A stretch of 43,694 nt of DNA. It comes from JBDKGD01 sp964645125 (GTDB lineage: Bacteria > Patescibacteriota > Minisyncoccia > UBA6257 > 2-01-FULL-56-20). Position 1 is the stretch's first letter. Each line of letters begins with the position of its first letter. The stretch covers positions 1-43,694 of the forward strand of contig CAZXZC010000003.1 of NCBI GenBank assembly GCA_964645125.1, written 5' to 3'. Shown in pieces: positions 1 through 7,868 of the stretch. Below the pieces are notes generated by a model that saw nothing but the letters and a program-made list of their open reading frames with translations, did no database searches and was not told the origin of the DNA. The position numbers and the translations under genes are program-made.

Positions 1-11
1 AACCTACTTTT

Positions 12-260
12 ATGTTTGACCAATTAAAACAAGCAATGAAAATGAAGGGTATCCACGATCAGCTCAAAAAAGAACAGATTACCGTGGCGCGCGATGGCGT
101 ATCAGTCACTATAAACGGCGCCTTTGTCATAGAGAATATTACCCTTTCAGATTCCCCTGGGACATCGCAAGAGAAACTCGTGAAAGAGTGCTTGAATGAC
201 GCGATTCGAAAACTCCAAATGACGCTCGCGCAAAAGTTCTCGAGTCAACTCATGGGGTAA
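12..260 (+). CDS. YbaB/EbfC-family nucleoid-associated protein
   Basis: An 82-residue protein that looks like the YbaB/EbfC family, small dimeric DNA-binding proteins often found beside recR or dnaX. Seen: an N-terminal helix rich in Met, Lys and Gln (MFDQLKQAMKMKG), a central strand pair (ITVARDGVSVTINGAF), and a C-terminal helix containing NDAIRKLQ, which is the family's order of helix, beta hairpin and helix. It is shorter than the usual 100 or so residues. It starts 12 bases from the window edge, so its upstream partner is not visible. The P-type ATPase gene follows after 14 bases and may be cotranscribed. Assignment rests on overall pattern, not on a catalytic motif. Confidence 0.75.
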   Translation: MFDQLKQAMKMKGIHDQLKKEQITVARDGVSVTINGAFVIENITLSDSPGTSQEKLVKECLNDAIRKLQMTLAQKFSSQLMG

Positions 261-274
261 AACCCGCCACACAA

Positions 275-2038
275 ATGAAACACGTTCTTACATACCAAAT
301 CATCGCAATGCCCTTGGTAGTAGCGGTGTGTGCTGTTGTAGGCCTTTGGCAAGGAGCTCCGTGGTATATTACCGCCATCGCACTCGGCAGCATAACCTTG
401 GTACGGGAATCAGTTACACGCATATTCTTCCAAAAAGATTACTCACTCGATTATCTTGCGCTCGCCACTATTGCAGTTTCACTTGCAACACACCAATATG
501 CCACAGGAGCAGTCATTGCGCTAATGGTCACCATATCCGATGCACTTGAACGCTATGGTACCCAAACCGCGCAAAAATCACTTGAGGGGCTGGTACAGCA
601 AATCCCCAAAACCTGCACCGTCATACAAGAAGACGGTACGCCCGTAACCACCAACATTGAAAACATCACTCCCGGCCACATCATACTCATAAAAAACAGC
701 GAACTCGTAGCACTCGACGGCATCTTGAAAAGTGACCAGGCGACAATAAACGAAGCAAACCTCACCGGTGAAATGCTGCCAGTCACCTATCAGCCCGGCT
801 ACCACATCAAAAGTGGCGTCATAAACGCCGGCACAAGCTTTACCATGGAAGTCACGGGCACCTTTGCCACTTCCACCTATCAGCACATCATCACGCTTGC
901 CCAAGAAAGCAAAAAATACCCCGCTCGGTTTGTACACCTTAGCCGCTCTTACAACATTTCATTTACTATCATCACCTTCCTTGCCGCTGGAGCATCATGG
1001 CTACTCTTTCGTGATAGCTCACAGATACTGGCAATCTTTGCCATCGCAACTCCCTGCCCCCTCCTTATCGCCGCCCCCTTAAGCTATCTGGGGGGCATCA
1101 ACCGGGCAGCTCATTCACGCATCGTCGTGAAACGGCCCACCATGCTAGAAACCATCGCCAATACCAACGTAGTACTGTTTGATAAAACTGGCACGCTCAC
1201 CATGGGCGAACCAAAGCTAAAAAATATAATCGCCACCAACCCGCTCTTTCGCGAAACCCAACTCGTGTCCTACGCCGCAAGCCTTGAACTCCACTCGTTG
1301 CACCCTTTGGCGCGCGCAATTTTAAACGAACAAAAAACAAAAGGGTACCGGCTCGTGCCAGCCGAACACGTAAAAGAAACTGCCGGCCTTGGCGTAACCG
1401 GAATAATAGACGGCAAACAGTACACCATAAAAAAATCAACGCAACACAGCGCGGCCGGCATCATTCTCGACTTTTTCAAAGACACAACACTCATCGGCCA
1501 ATTTATTTTTGAAGACACCCTGAAAGACGATGTAGATGAGGTATTTCACTTTTTCGCGCAGCGCCGCATCAGCTGCGCCATCCTCACGGGCGACACCGCT
1601 GAAAACGCCGATAGAATATTCGGAAAATTCGACATTCCCATATACAGCGAATGCTCCCCCGAACGCAAATTAAGCATCGTGCAACGCCTGCAAAAAGAAG
1701 GCAACACCGTGGCCGTGATTGGCGACGGCATCAACGATGCCCCAGCCCTTAAAAGCGCCGATGTTGGAGTAGTATTCTCCGGCGCGCACAACAGTGCCGC
1801 TACTGAAGCCGCCGATATAGCATTGTTTTCACACAATGTAGCAGAAATCCCCCTATTGTGGCGCATTGCGGGCAACTCAGTAAAAGTTGCCAAACAAAGC
1901 GTAGTTGGTGGTATTGGAATGTCATGCATCGGCATCGCCCTGTGTTTTGCAGGCATCATCTCCCCTGTGTATGCAGCCATCATTCAAGAGTTCATCGACG
2001 CAACCGTAATCGGAAATTCATTGCGGGCAACGTATTAA
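275..2038 (+). CDS. P1B-type heavy-metal-transporting ATPase without N-terminal metal-binding domain
   Basis: A 587-residue membrane pump that would export a metal cation using ATP. Seen: membrane segments in roughly the first 100 residues, actuator-loop motif T164-G165-E166, membrane motif T-P-C261-P in the position of the CPx motif, phosphorylation motif D303-KTGTLT, hinge motif GDGINDAP at 483-490, and a closing pair of membrane helices. The order matches P1B ATPases (CadA, ZntA and CopA relatives). There is no N-terminal HMA domain and no His-rich tail, so it is a minimal form. Metal specificity cannot be read from the TPC motif alone. No Shine-Dalgarno is evident before the ATG. The gene follows the YbaB-like gene closely. 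Confidence 0.9.
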   Translation: MKHVLTYQIIAMPLVVAVCAVVGLWQGAPWYITAIALGSITLVRESVTRIFFQKDYSLDYLALATIAVSLATHQYATGAVIALMVTISDALERYGTQTAQKSLEGLVQQIPKTCTVIQEDGTPVTTNIENITPGHIILIKNSELVALDGILKSDQATINEANLTGEMLPVTYQPGYHIKSGVINAGTSFTMEVTGTFATSTYQHIITLAQESKKYPARFVHLSRSYNISFTIITFLAAGASWLLFRDSSQILAIFAIATPCPLLIAAPLSYLGGINRAAHSRIVVKRPTMLETIANTNVVLFDKTGTLTMGEPKLKNIIATNPLFRETQLVSYAASLELHSLHPLARAILNEQKTKGYRLVPAEHVKETAGLGVTGIIDGKQYTIKKSTQHSAAGIILDFFKDTTLIGQFIFEDTLKDDVDEVFHFFAQRRISCAILTGDTAENADRIFGKFDIPIYSECSPERKLSIVQRLQKEGNTVAVIGDGINDAPALKSADVGVVFSGAHNSAATEAADIALFSHNVAEIPLLWRIAGNSVKVAKQSVVGGIGMSCIGIALCFAGIISPVYAAIIQEFIDATVIGNSLRATY

Positions 2039-2086
2039 AAAATCTTGAAACAATTATCGTAAAACGAAAAACATTTAAAATATAAA

Positions 2087-2716
2087 ATGACAACAGATAA
2101 CGAAAAAGAATATATCAACTCACTAAACAAAGCAGGTCAAGCAATTTCAAAAGATCTTTACGATCAAAAAACAAAATTTGTTGAACAATATAGAACAGCC
2201 ATGAAAGATATGGCATTAATTTCGGCCACATTAGCTGGTGCGTCATTATTTTTAATAGGAACAGAAATACCACGATTTTTATCTTTCGTACTAATAGGTA
2301 TAACTCTTCTCATATGTGTTATTTTATACACCTATTTCTACATATTTAAAGTTATAGCAAAAAATTCATCTGGACTTAAAGAATTAAAAACAAACTACCT
2401 TAACAAGATCTATAATATTCTAGAGTTATATGAAGCCGCTAAATCAGAAAAATTAACATGGGTAGAATATCAGAAACAAAACAACGAAATTTTAGAAACT
2501 ATGAGAAAATCGCATAAAGGACTAAAAAATTCTACAGAAAGCGATAAAAATTTTTCTACAGATAAGAGCGGATGGATTACCTATTCGCTCTTCTTCTTAG
2601 GTTTATCATTTATTTCAATAGGATTAATTGCGCCCCATATTTCAATTTCTATAAATATCAACCAAGCAAACTTGAGACAAACGAATATCGAAAAATGTAC
2701 AAACATGATTCACTAA
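2087..2716 (+). CDS. AT-rich orphan membrane protein, three predicted TM helices
   Basis: I do not recognise this 209-residue protein. Seen: an N-terminal charged helix (about 1-40), two adjacent hydrophobic helices (about 43-60 and 66-88) forming a hairpin, a charged alpha-helical middle rich in Lys, Glu and Asn (about 90-160), and a third membrane helix (about 165-188). The DNA is visibly richer in A and T than the neighbouring genes, and codons such as ATA, AAA and TTA dominate, which may mean recent acquisition. It stands alone between the ATPase and a strong terminator. The general layout resembles two-TM membrane effector or sensor proteins, but no specific family can be claimed. Confidence 0.6.
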   Translation: MTTDNEKEYINSLNKAGQAISKDLYDQKTKFVEQYRTAMKDMALISATLAGASLFLIGTEIPRFLSFVLIGITLLICVILYTYFYIFKVIAKNSSGLKELKTNYLNKIYNILELYEAAKSEKLTWVEYQKQNNEILETMRKSHKGLKNSTESDKNFSTDKSGWITYSLFFLGLSFISIGLIAPHISISININQANLRQTNIEKCTNMIH

Positions 2717-2760
2717 CAAATAGATCATTGTACACTAAATTAAAATTGTATTTATAAACA

Positions 2761-2791
2761 TAAAACCCCCCGCTAGTAGCGGGGGGTTTTA
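2761..2791. terminator. Strong bidirectional intrinsic terminator
   Basis: A 13-bp perfect stem (AAAACCCCCCGCT, loop AGT, AGCGGGGGGTTTT) with A-tract and T-tract flanks, so it can work on both strands. It separates the plus-strand orphan membrane protein from the minus-strand FG-repeat protein, whose genes converge here. Confidence 0.9.
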
Positions 2792-2828
2792 TGTAAAACG
2801 ATCTACGTTTTAGGATTTACGATTTGCG

Positions 2829-5800
2829 TTACTGATGATTCATGATATCCACCCGACGGACTTCCGTAGTTGTACGGTTACCAGAAAGGGCGCGATACAT
2901 GAGAAACAACACAAGCAACAAGATGAGCAGGGCAAGCAAGATCCAGAACCAGCAGTAGCCAAATAATCGGCGCAAGAAGTCAAACAGTGATGCTAACAAA
3001 GAGTTACCTTCATCAACCGTCAAACTCAACAAGCTGTTTACCGTGCGGTAGTTACCGCGGTTGTCATTAAAGCCCAACGTGTGGTTAATGATAAGCACCG
3101 CACCCGAATCAACATCATCAGATACCTTCGCGCGGATGGTGATGGTTCCTTGACCCCCCGCAGGAATCGTTCCCAAGTTAAAGGTTAACGTATTGCCTTC
3201 TCGTACAAAGTACGGGTTGTCGGCAGAGATAAACTGCACCTCAGCTGGCAAAACAATGCGAAGCGTTGCATTCGTTATTGGGTAGCTACACGTATTGCGG
3301 TAGGTTACGGTCAAGATAAACTCTTGGCCCGCGTCAACCTGCGTTACATTGGAAGCTGGAGTTACAATCACGCACTCCTGGTTTACGCCAGTCACCGTTG
3401 GGGTAACCGGAACATACACTGGAGGCTGATACACCGGTGGGTACGTTACTACCGTGGTGCCAGTCGTGCGGAAACTTAAGATCTGGCCATACGCCGTACC
3501 ATACTGGTTCTGCGCGGCTGCGCGGAAGTAGTACGTGGTGTTTGGCACCAAACCCGACAACGCATATACCAAGCCCTGTGCGTTCGTACCATTACCTACT
3601 GGCTGTTGGCCAGTGGTGAGGCCCAATGAAGTCGTCAAACCATACTCGAACCAACCGCTTGTTACACCCGAGTTGCCATACACATCACCAGTCAAAAGAG
3701 CAGATGTGCGATACACATAATTTGCAGGGCGAGTTACAACCGTTGGAGCATTGCCATTGGTGTTGCCATACCCATTCGTGTTGAAGCTCACAATAGAACC
3801 ATAGCTGGTGCCATTGTTGTTGCGAGCAACCACGCGGTAGTAATAGGTAGTGTTGCTAGCCAAGTTGTTCACGTTTTGTGAAACATTCGTGCTGCCCGAG
3901 CCTGAACCAACATAGTTGGAGTTGCTGGTGTATACCAATGAACTTGGGTTTACCCCATATTCAAACCACGTATACGTGTCTGAACCATTTGGTGATACCA
4001 ATCCATTAAACGTTGCATAGGTATTGCCCACACCAGTTGGAGTATTGGTTTGTGCATACGGAGCATTACCACCAAAGAATCCACCGCCGTTCGTTTGGAA
4101 ATTCAAGATCTGACCATACGAAGTACCGTACTGATTCTGCGCAACTGCGCGGAAGTAATACGTGGTGTTTGCAGCCAAACCATAGATAGAAGCCGAAATT
4201 GAGAATGAACCACTGTTTGAACCCGCGTTCTGGAATGAGGTCGTCTGACCCAAATTGGTGGTCGTGCCGTACTCAAACCAATAGTTGGTTGTAGCACCAT
4301 TGGCATTCACTGAACCATTCAAGGTTGCTGACTGTTGGTTCACGCCAGTTGCAGTGTTCGTCTGCACTGAAGGCGCAGATCCATTATTGTTGCCACCACC
4401 GGTTGTAGTGAAACTCAACACTGAACCATACGAAGTACCGTACGCATTCTGCGCAACCGCGCGGAAGTAATAGGTAGTATTTGCATTCAAGTTGTTTACA
4501 TTCGCAAATACACTCTGCGCAAAGGTACCATTCCCCAATGACTGTTGAGTACTGGTCTGACCCAAATTCGTAGTTGTGCCATATTCAAACCAATAGTTGG
4601 TATTTGAACTATTCGGGTTTACCGTACCAGAAAGCGTTGCGGAATTATTGCCAACACCAGAAGCCTGGGTGGTCTGTACACTTGGCGCACTCCCCTGGTT
4701 AGTTACACCAGTCGTAGTGAAGCTCAAGGTTGCACCATATGCGGTACCAAACTGGTTTTGAGCAACAACACGGAAATAATACGTAGTGTTTTGTGAAAGA
4801 CCAGACAAGAAACTCATGGCTGAAATTTGTGAATTGCCACTGCCTGCAGACTGGTTGCCCGTGCGAGAAACCATACTGTAGTTAGTGCCATACTCGAACC
4901 AATAGGTCGTTGCAGCACCGTTGGCATTTACCCAACCATTCACTGTTGCGCTCGTATCTGAAACACCAGTTGCACTGTTTGTTTGTGCACTCGGCGCACT
5001 GCCGGTTACACCACCCGTCACAGAGAGGGTTGCATACGCAGTCAAACCAGCATAGGTTGCAATAATTTGCGCAGTTCCTGCATTTACACCAGTAAACTGA
5101 CCATTTGAACCAGTGCGAGTAGCAATCGCGGTGTTGTTTGAACTCCAGTTAGCTGAAAATGAAACATCAGTTGCAGCCTGTGGGCCCTGCGCACCATCAG
5201 CATCATACTGAGCATAGAAAATCGCTGACTGATTCTGAGTAACTGTGGCGAAGTTTGGAGTAATCACCAAGCTTGGAGTGTAGTTTTGAACAGTACCAGT
5301 AGTACCGAAGCTCAAAATAGCACCTTGTGCAGTACCATAGGCATTCTGCGCTACCACGCGGAAGTAATAGGTAGTGTTTGGAGTCAAATTTGAAACTGCA
5401 GCTGAAACACTTTGCGTGTAGGTTGCAGTACCTGCTGAAAACACCTGTGAGTTTTGGCCAAGGCTAATAGTCGTGCCATATTCAAACCAATATGAAGTAG
5501 CCGAACCATTCGCGCTCACCGAACCATTCAAGGTGGCATAAGTAGTGCCAAGGTTTGTCGCAGCGCCAGTTTGCGCGTACGGAGCAAAACCAGTTGGGTT
5601 TGGGTTAGTGGTAGGAGGAGTGTAGGTAGGAGGGGTAAACGTTGGAGGTTCGTAGGTTGGAGGCGTATACGTAGGAGGAGTGTAGGTAGGAGGGGTAAAC
5701 GTTGGAGGACCAAAAGTAGGAATACCAAAACCAACACCGCCAGTTGTTGGAGGTCCAAATGATGGAATACCAAACGCTACACCACTGCCAGTTGAACCAG

Positions 5801-6314
5801 TTCCAGTGCCGGTACCAAAGGTAGGAGTACCGAATGTAGCGGTTGTACCACCCGAGCCAAAGGTCGCGGTTCCAAAAGAACCGGTTGAACCAGTTCCAGT
5901 GCCGGTACCAAAGGTGGCAGTACCGAAACTACCAGAAGTACCAGTACTACCGTTTCCAAAGGTCGCGGTTCCAAAAGAACCACTTGAACCGGTGCCGGTA
6001 CCAAACGACACATCACCAAACGAGCCGACAGAACCACCGCCGAAACTGGTGTTTCCAAATGAGCCGTTATTGGTAGAACCTGAAAAGCCCACCGTTCCAA
6101 AAGAACCGGTGTTTGAACCACCAAAATTGGTGTCGCCGTAGCTGCCATTTGAACCCGTACCAAAGGTCGGGGTACCAAATGAACCGCTGTAGCTGTTTCC
6201 AAAGCTCGTATCACCAAAGCCGCTGTAATCAAACGCAGCCAAGGCAAAGCCGGCTGGAAACACAGCATTTACAACCACCGCTGTGACCAAAAAACCAAGA
6301 CTAATGTGTTTCAT
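2829..6314 (-). CDS. Giant surface protein: FG-rich low-complexity region, six FN3-like repeats, DUF11-like domain, C-terminal TM anchor
   Basis: A 1161-residue exported protein. Seen in order: signal peptide (about 1-26, ending ALA before AFDY); an FG-rich region (about 28-205) with roughly 22 FG dipeptides in units such as GSFGTATFG; a Pro-rich linker of PPTYT and PPTFT units (about 205-245); six fibronectin-III-like repeats, each with a WFEYG core and a YYFR(V/A)(V/A)AQN strand (first core near 276, last near 890); a Big_2-like Ig domain between repeats 1 and 2; a Pro-rich spacer; a DUF11-like domain (about 975-1100); a membrane helix near 1115-1140; and a short charged cytoplasmic tail. 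It is probably a cell-surface adhesin or stalk. A consensus promoter lies upstream. The plus-strand ORFs inside it, rich in Pro and Val, are codon shadows. Confidence 0.85.
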   Translation of the reverse strand: MKHISLGFLVTAVVVNAVFPAGFALAAFDYSGFGDTSFGNSYSGSFGTPTFGTGSNGSYGDTNFGGSNTGSFGTVGFSGSTNNGSFGNTSFGGGSVGSFGDVSFGTGTGSSGSFGTATFGNGSTGTSGSFGTATFGTGTGTGSTGSFGTATFGSGGTTATFGTPTFGTGTGTGSTGSGVAFGIPSFGPPTTGGVGFGIPTFGPPTFTPPTYTPPTYTPPTYEPPTFTPPTYTPPTTNPNPTGFAPYAQTGAATNLGTTYATLNGSVSANGSATSYWFEYGTTISLGQNSQVFSAGTATYTQSVSAAVSNLTPNTTYYFRVVAQNAYGTAQGAILSFGTTGTVQNYTPSLVITPNFATVTQNQSAIFYAQYDADGAQGPQAATDVSFSANWSSNNTAIATRTGSNGQFTGVNAGTAQIIATYAGLTAYATLSVTGGVTGSAPSAQTNSATGVSDTSATVNGWVNANGAATTYWFEYGTNYSMVSRTGNQSAGSGNSQISAMSFLSGLSQNTTYYFRVVAQNQFGTAYGATLSFTTTGVTNQGSAPSVQTTQASGVGNNSATLSGTVNPNSSNTNYWFEYGTTTNLGQTSTQQSLGNGTFAQSVFANVNNLNANTTYYFRAVAQNAYGTSYGSVLSFTTTGGGNNNGSAPSVQTNTATGVNQQSATLNGSVNANGATTNYWFEYGTTTNLGQTTSFQNAGSNSGSFSISASIYGLAANTTYYFRAVAQNQYGTSYGQILNFQTNGGGFFGGNAPYAQTNTPTGVGNTYATFNGLVSPNGSDTYTWFEYGVNPSSLVYTSNSNYVGSGSGSTNVSQNVNNLASNTTYYYRVVARNNNGTSYGSIVSFNTNGYGNTNGNAPTVVTRPANYVYRTSALLTGDVYGNSGVTSGWFEYGLTTSLGLTTGQQPVGNGTNAQGLVYALSGLVPNTTYYFRAAAQNQYGTAYGQILSFRTTGTTVVTYPPVYQPPVYVPVTPTVTGVNQECVIVTPASNVTQVDAGQEFILTVTYRNTCSYPITNATLRIVLPAEVQFISADNPYFVREGNTLTFNLGTIPAGGQGTITIRAKVSDDVDSGAVLIINHTLGFNDNRGNYRTVNSLLSLTVDEGNSLLASLFDFLRRLFGYCWFWILLALLILLLVLFLMYRALSGNRTTTEVRRVDIMNHQ

Positions 6315-6358
6315 AGAAATAAAATTAAGACAAAAACCTACATGTATATAACGGAAAC

Positions 6359-6387
6359 ATTATATATCAAAGTAACAAAAATGTCAA
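6359..6387 (-). promoter_or_regulatory. Consensus sigma70-type promoter for the giant surface protein
   Basis: On the minus strand TTGACA (6387-6382), a 17-base spacer and TATAAT (6364-6359), both perfect consensus hexamers. Transcription would start near 6352, leaving a leader of about 38 bases. No clear Shine-Dalgarno precedes the ATG at 6314. Confidence 0.8.
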
Positions 6388-6587
6388 TAGCAGCCCTCCA
6401 AAAAGGCTGTAACATTGCAAATATACTTGATATATAAGGACTTTTTACCTATTGCCTCCAAGCAATAAGCACTCCCTATTAGAGTTCTGGTATCCTACCC
6501 TTAAAAACACCGAAATGTCAATGGGCCTGCTTCATAAAACCTTCATAATCAGGGCCTTTTACGCCAATAATGCCAAGGCCTGCGGGG
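6388..6587. other. Intergenic region between divergent surface-protein genes
   Basis: Middle of the 395-bp gap between the two divergent surface-protein genes. It holds short hairpins (AGCC-ctccaaaaa-GGCT near 6393 and ATTGC-ctccaa-GCAAT near 6453) and AT-rich stretches. No credible ORF was seen. Promoters for both genes flank it, so it may also hold operators, but none can be identified. Confidence 0.4.
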
Positions 6588-6614
6588 TTGACATTTGACA
6601 TTTTTTAGTATATT
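6588..6614 (+). promoter_or_regulatory. Probable promoter for the gap-interrupted surface protein
   Basis: TTGACA at 6588-6593, repeated at 6595-6600, followed by TATATT at 6609-6614. The spacing from the first box is 15 bases, slightly short; TATTGT at 6611-6616 would give 17. The leader then carries a small hairpin GTGCC-ACT-GGCAC (6678-6690) directly before the Shine-Dalgarno AGAAAGGA (6691-6698), 11 bases ahead of the ATG at 6710. Confidence 0.55.
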
Positions 6615-6709
6615 GTGTGTCCTACGGCAACAGGTGCCAAAATGTTCTTTTTCAATTTCAAAAATTTAATTTCTCACGTGCCACTGGCACAGAAAGGAAC
6701 CACTGAGTC

Positions 6710-7615
6710 ATGAAAAACTCATTGTTCACCCGAATCCTCGCGAGTGGCACGGTTGCCACTCTTGTGTTGTCGCTTCTTTTGGTTGTCCTTCCGCTCCCCC
6801 GCGCTCACGCACGGCTNNNNNNNNNNNNNNNNNNNNNNNNNNNNNNNNNNNNNNNNNNNNNNNNNNNNNNNNNNNNNNNNNNNNNNNNNNNNNNNNNNNN
6901 NNNNNNNNNNNNNNNNGCTGTAGTTGGCCAACTCTTACCAGGAATGGCCGATTACACAACGGAGCGGTTTTCAACGAACTTCGAATTTCAGTGCATCGCC
7001 CTGCGCAACAACGTTGTTGTTGCTGAAGGCCAAACACTCAATTTCACCACACCGCCGGCTCCTGGCCCGACAGTGCAAGCGCCCGGCGTAGTAACTTTGC
7101 CAGCGGAACTCGCGAATAATTTCGTGAGATTCAATGGCACGGTGAATCCAAACGGAGCCAGTACTTCGTACTGGTTCGAATATGGGCAAAACGGAGACTT
7201 CGGTCTCTCCACTGCCCAAACAACGCTTGCTGGAACCGCGGGGGCAACTACAGTTTCTGCAACCGTTCAGGCGCAACCCGGCACATGGAATTTCCGACTG
7301 GCCGCCCAAAACCAGGCCGGGACCACCAGAGGAACAATCCTCTGGATTACCGTTCCCGAAACCGGCGGTGGAGGTGGCCAAACCACTATTACGCTCATTA
7401 AAGCGTTTTGGTGGTCAGACACCGGGATGCTCAAGGTAGAAGCCTTGGCGCCCCAGGAAAGCCAGCTGCGGATTGTGGAACTTGGCGATTTCGGCTACAT
7501 GCAATTCAAGAGCGGACGTTTCATTAAAAAAACGTCCATGGCCGAAAAACCTGATTCAGTAACAATCCGCGCAAAGGACGGTAGTCAAATCACCGTCCAT
7601 GTTGCGGCGAAGTAA
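6710..7615 (+). CDS. Secreted FN3-repeat protein, interrupted by a 100-N assembly gap
   Basis: The visible N-terminus is a signal peptide (positive start, hydrophobic core, then PRAHA before R). After the gap come the tail of one FN3-like unit (FEFQCIALRN then LNFTTP), one complete unit with the SYWFEYG core and FRLAAQNQAGTTRG strand, a Gly-rich linker, and an unfamiliar C-terminal domain of about 80 residues (from TTITLIKAFWW) without a membrane anchor. The repeats are clearly related to those of the divergent giant surface protein. The gap has an arbitrary length, so continuity of the reading frame across it is assumed, not shown, and the true protein may be much longer. A rho-independent terminator follows. 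Confidence 0.7.
   Translation: MKNSLFTRILASGTVATLVLSLLLVVLPLPRAHARXXXXXXXXXXXXXXXXXXXXXXXXXXXXXXXXXXAVVGQLLPGMADYTTERFSTNFEFQCIALRNNVVVAEGQTLNFTTPPAPGPTVQAPGVVTLPAELANNFVRFNGTVNPNGASTSYWFEYGQNGDFGLSTAQTTLAGTAGATTVSATVQAQPGTWNFRLAAQNQAGTTRGTILWITVPETGGGGGQTTITLIKAFWWSDTGMLKVEALAPQESQLRIVELGDFGYMQFKSGRFIKKTSMAEKPDSVTIRAKDGSQITVHVAAK
6817..6916. other. Assembly gap (100 N)
   Basis: Exactly 100 N, the usual placeholder for a scaffold gap of unknown size. It lies inside a gene with tandem FN3-like repeats, so collapse or ambiguity of repeats in assembly is a likely cause. Confidence 0.98.
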
Positions 7616-7634
7616 TCAGCTCTTTCCTCTCCAT

Positions 7635-7675
7635 AATCCCCACGCAACCAAGAAGTGTACGTGGGGATTTTTTTT
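7635..7675 (+). terminator. Intrinsic terminator after the gap-interrupted surface protein
   Basis: Perfect 10-bp stem AATCCCCACG / CGTGGGGATT followed by a run of T (7668-7675). It ends the 6710-7615 transcript. Confidence 0.9.
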
Positions 7676-7709
7676 ACCTCAAAATTTTTGATTTTTTAAT
7701 TAACGAAAT

Positions 7710-7745
7710 ATCTGTCATTCCCGATCGGCGTCGGGGATAACAGAT
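7710..7745. repeat. Imperfect palindrome of REP-like type
   Basis: Arms ATCTGT-c-ATTCCCGA and TCGGGGAT-a-ACAGAT around a 6-base loop; 14 pairs with one mismatch and one G-U. It has no T-run and lies between a terminator and the MacA-like gene. The ATTCCCGA core resembles palindromic repeats dispersed between genes in many bacteria. Only one copy was noticed in this window. Confidence 0.55.
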
Positions 7746-7868
7746 GGTGTGTATTAATCCGCAATGCTCAATTCGCAATTTCTTAATTTTCTTACTATCT
7801 ACCATAAACTATTTGCTTTATCTTTATACCCTATTAGCTCTTGGCTAAACCCTATATACTTATGGTAT

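Noticed and set aside
3470..5580. Regularly spaced similar DNA blocks that might suggest a CRISPR array or DNA repeats
   Set aside because: The periodicity (several hundred bases) and the reading frame show they encode FN3-like protein repeats; no short identical repeats with unique spacers.
5806..6141. Plus-strand ORF rich in Pro, Val and Lys opposite the giant surface protein
   Set aside because: Its repeats are the reverse-strand reading of the FG/Gly/Ser/Thr codons of the real gene; no start signals.
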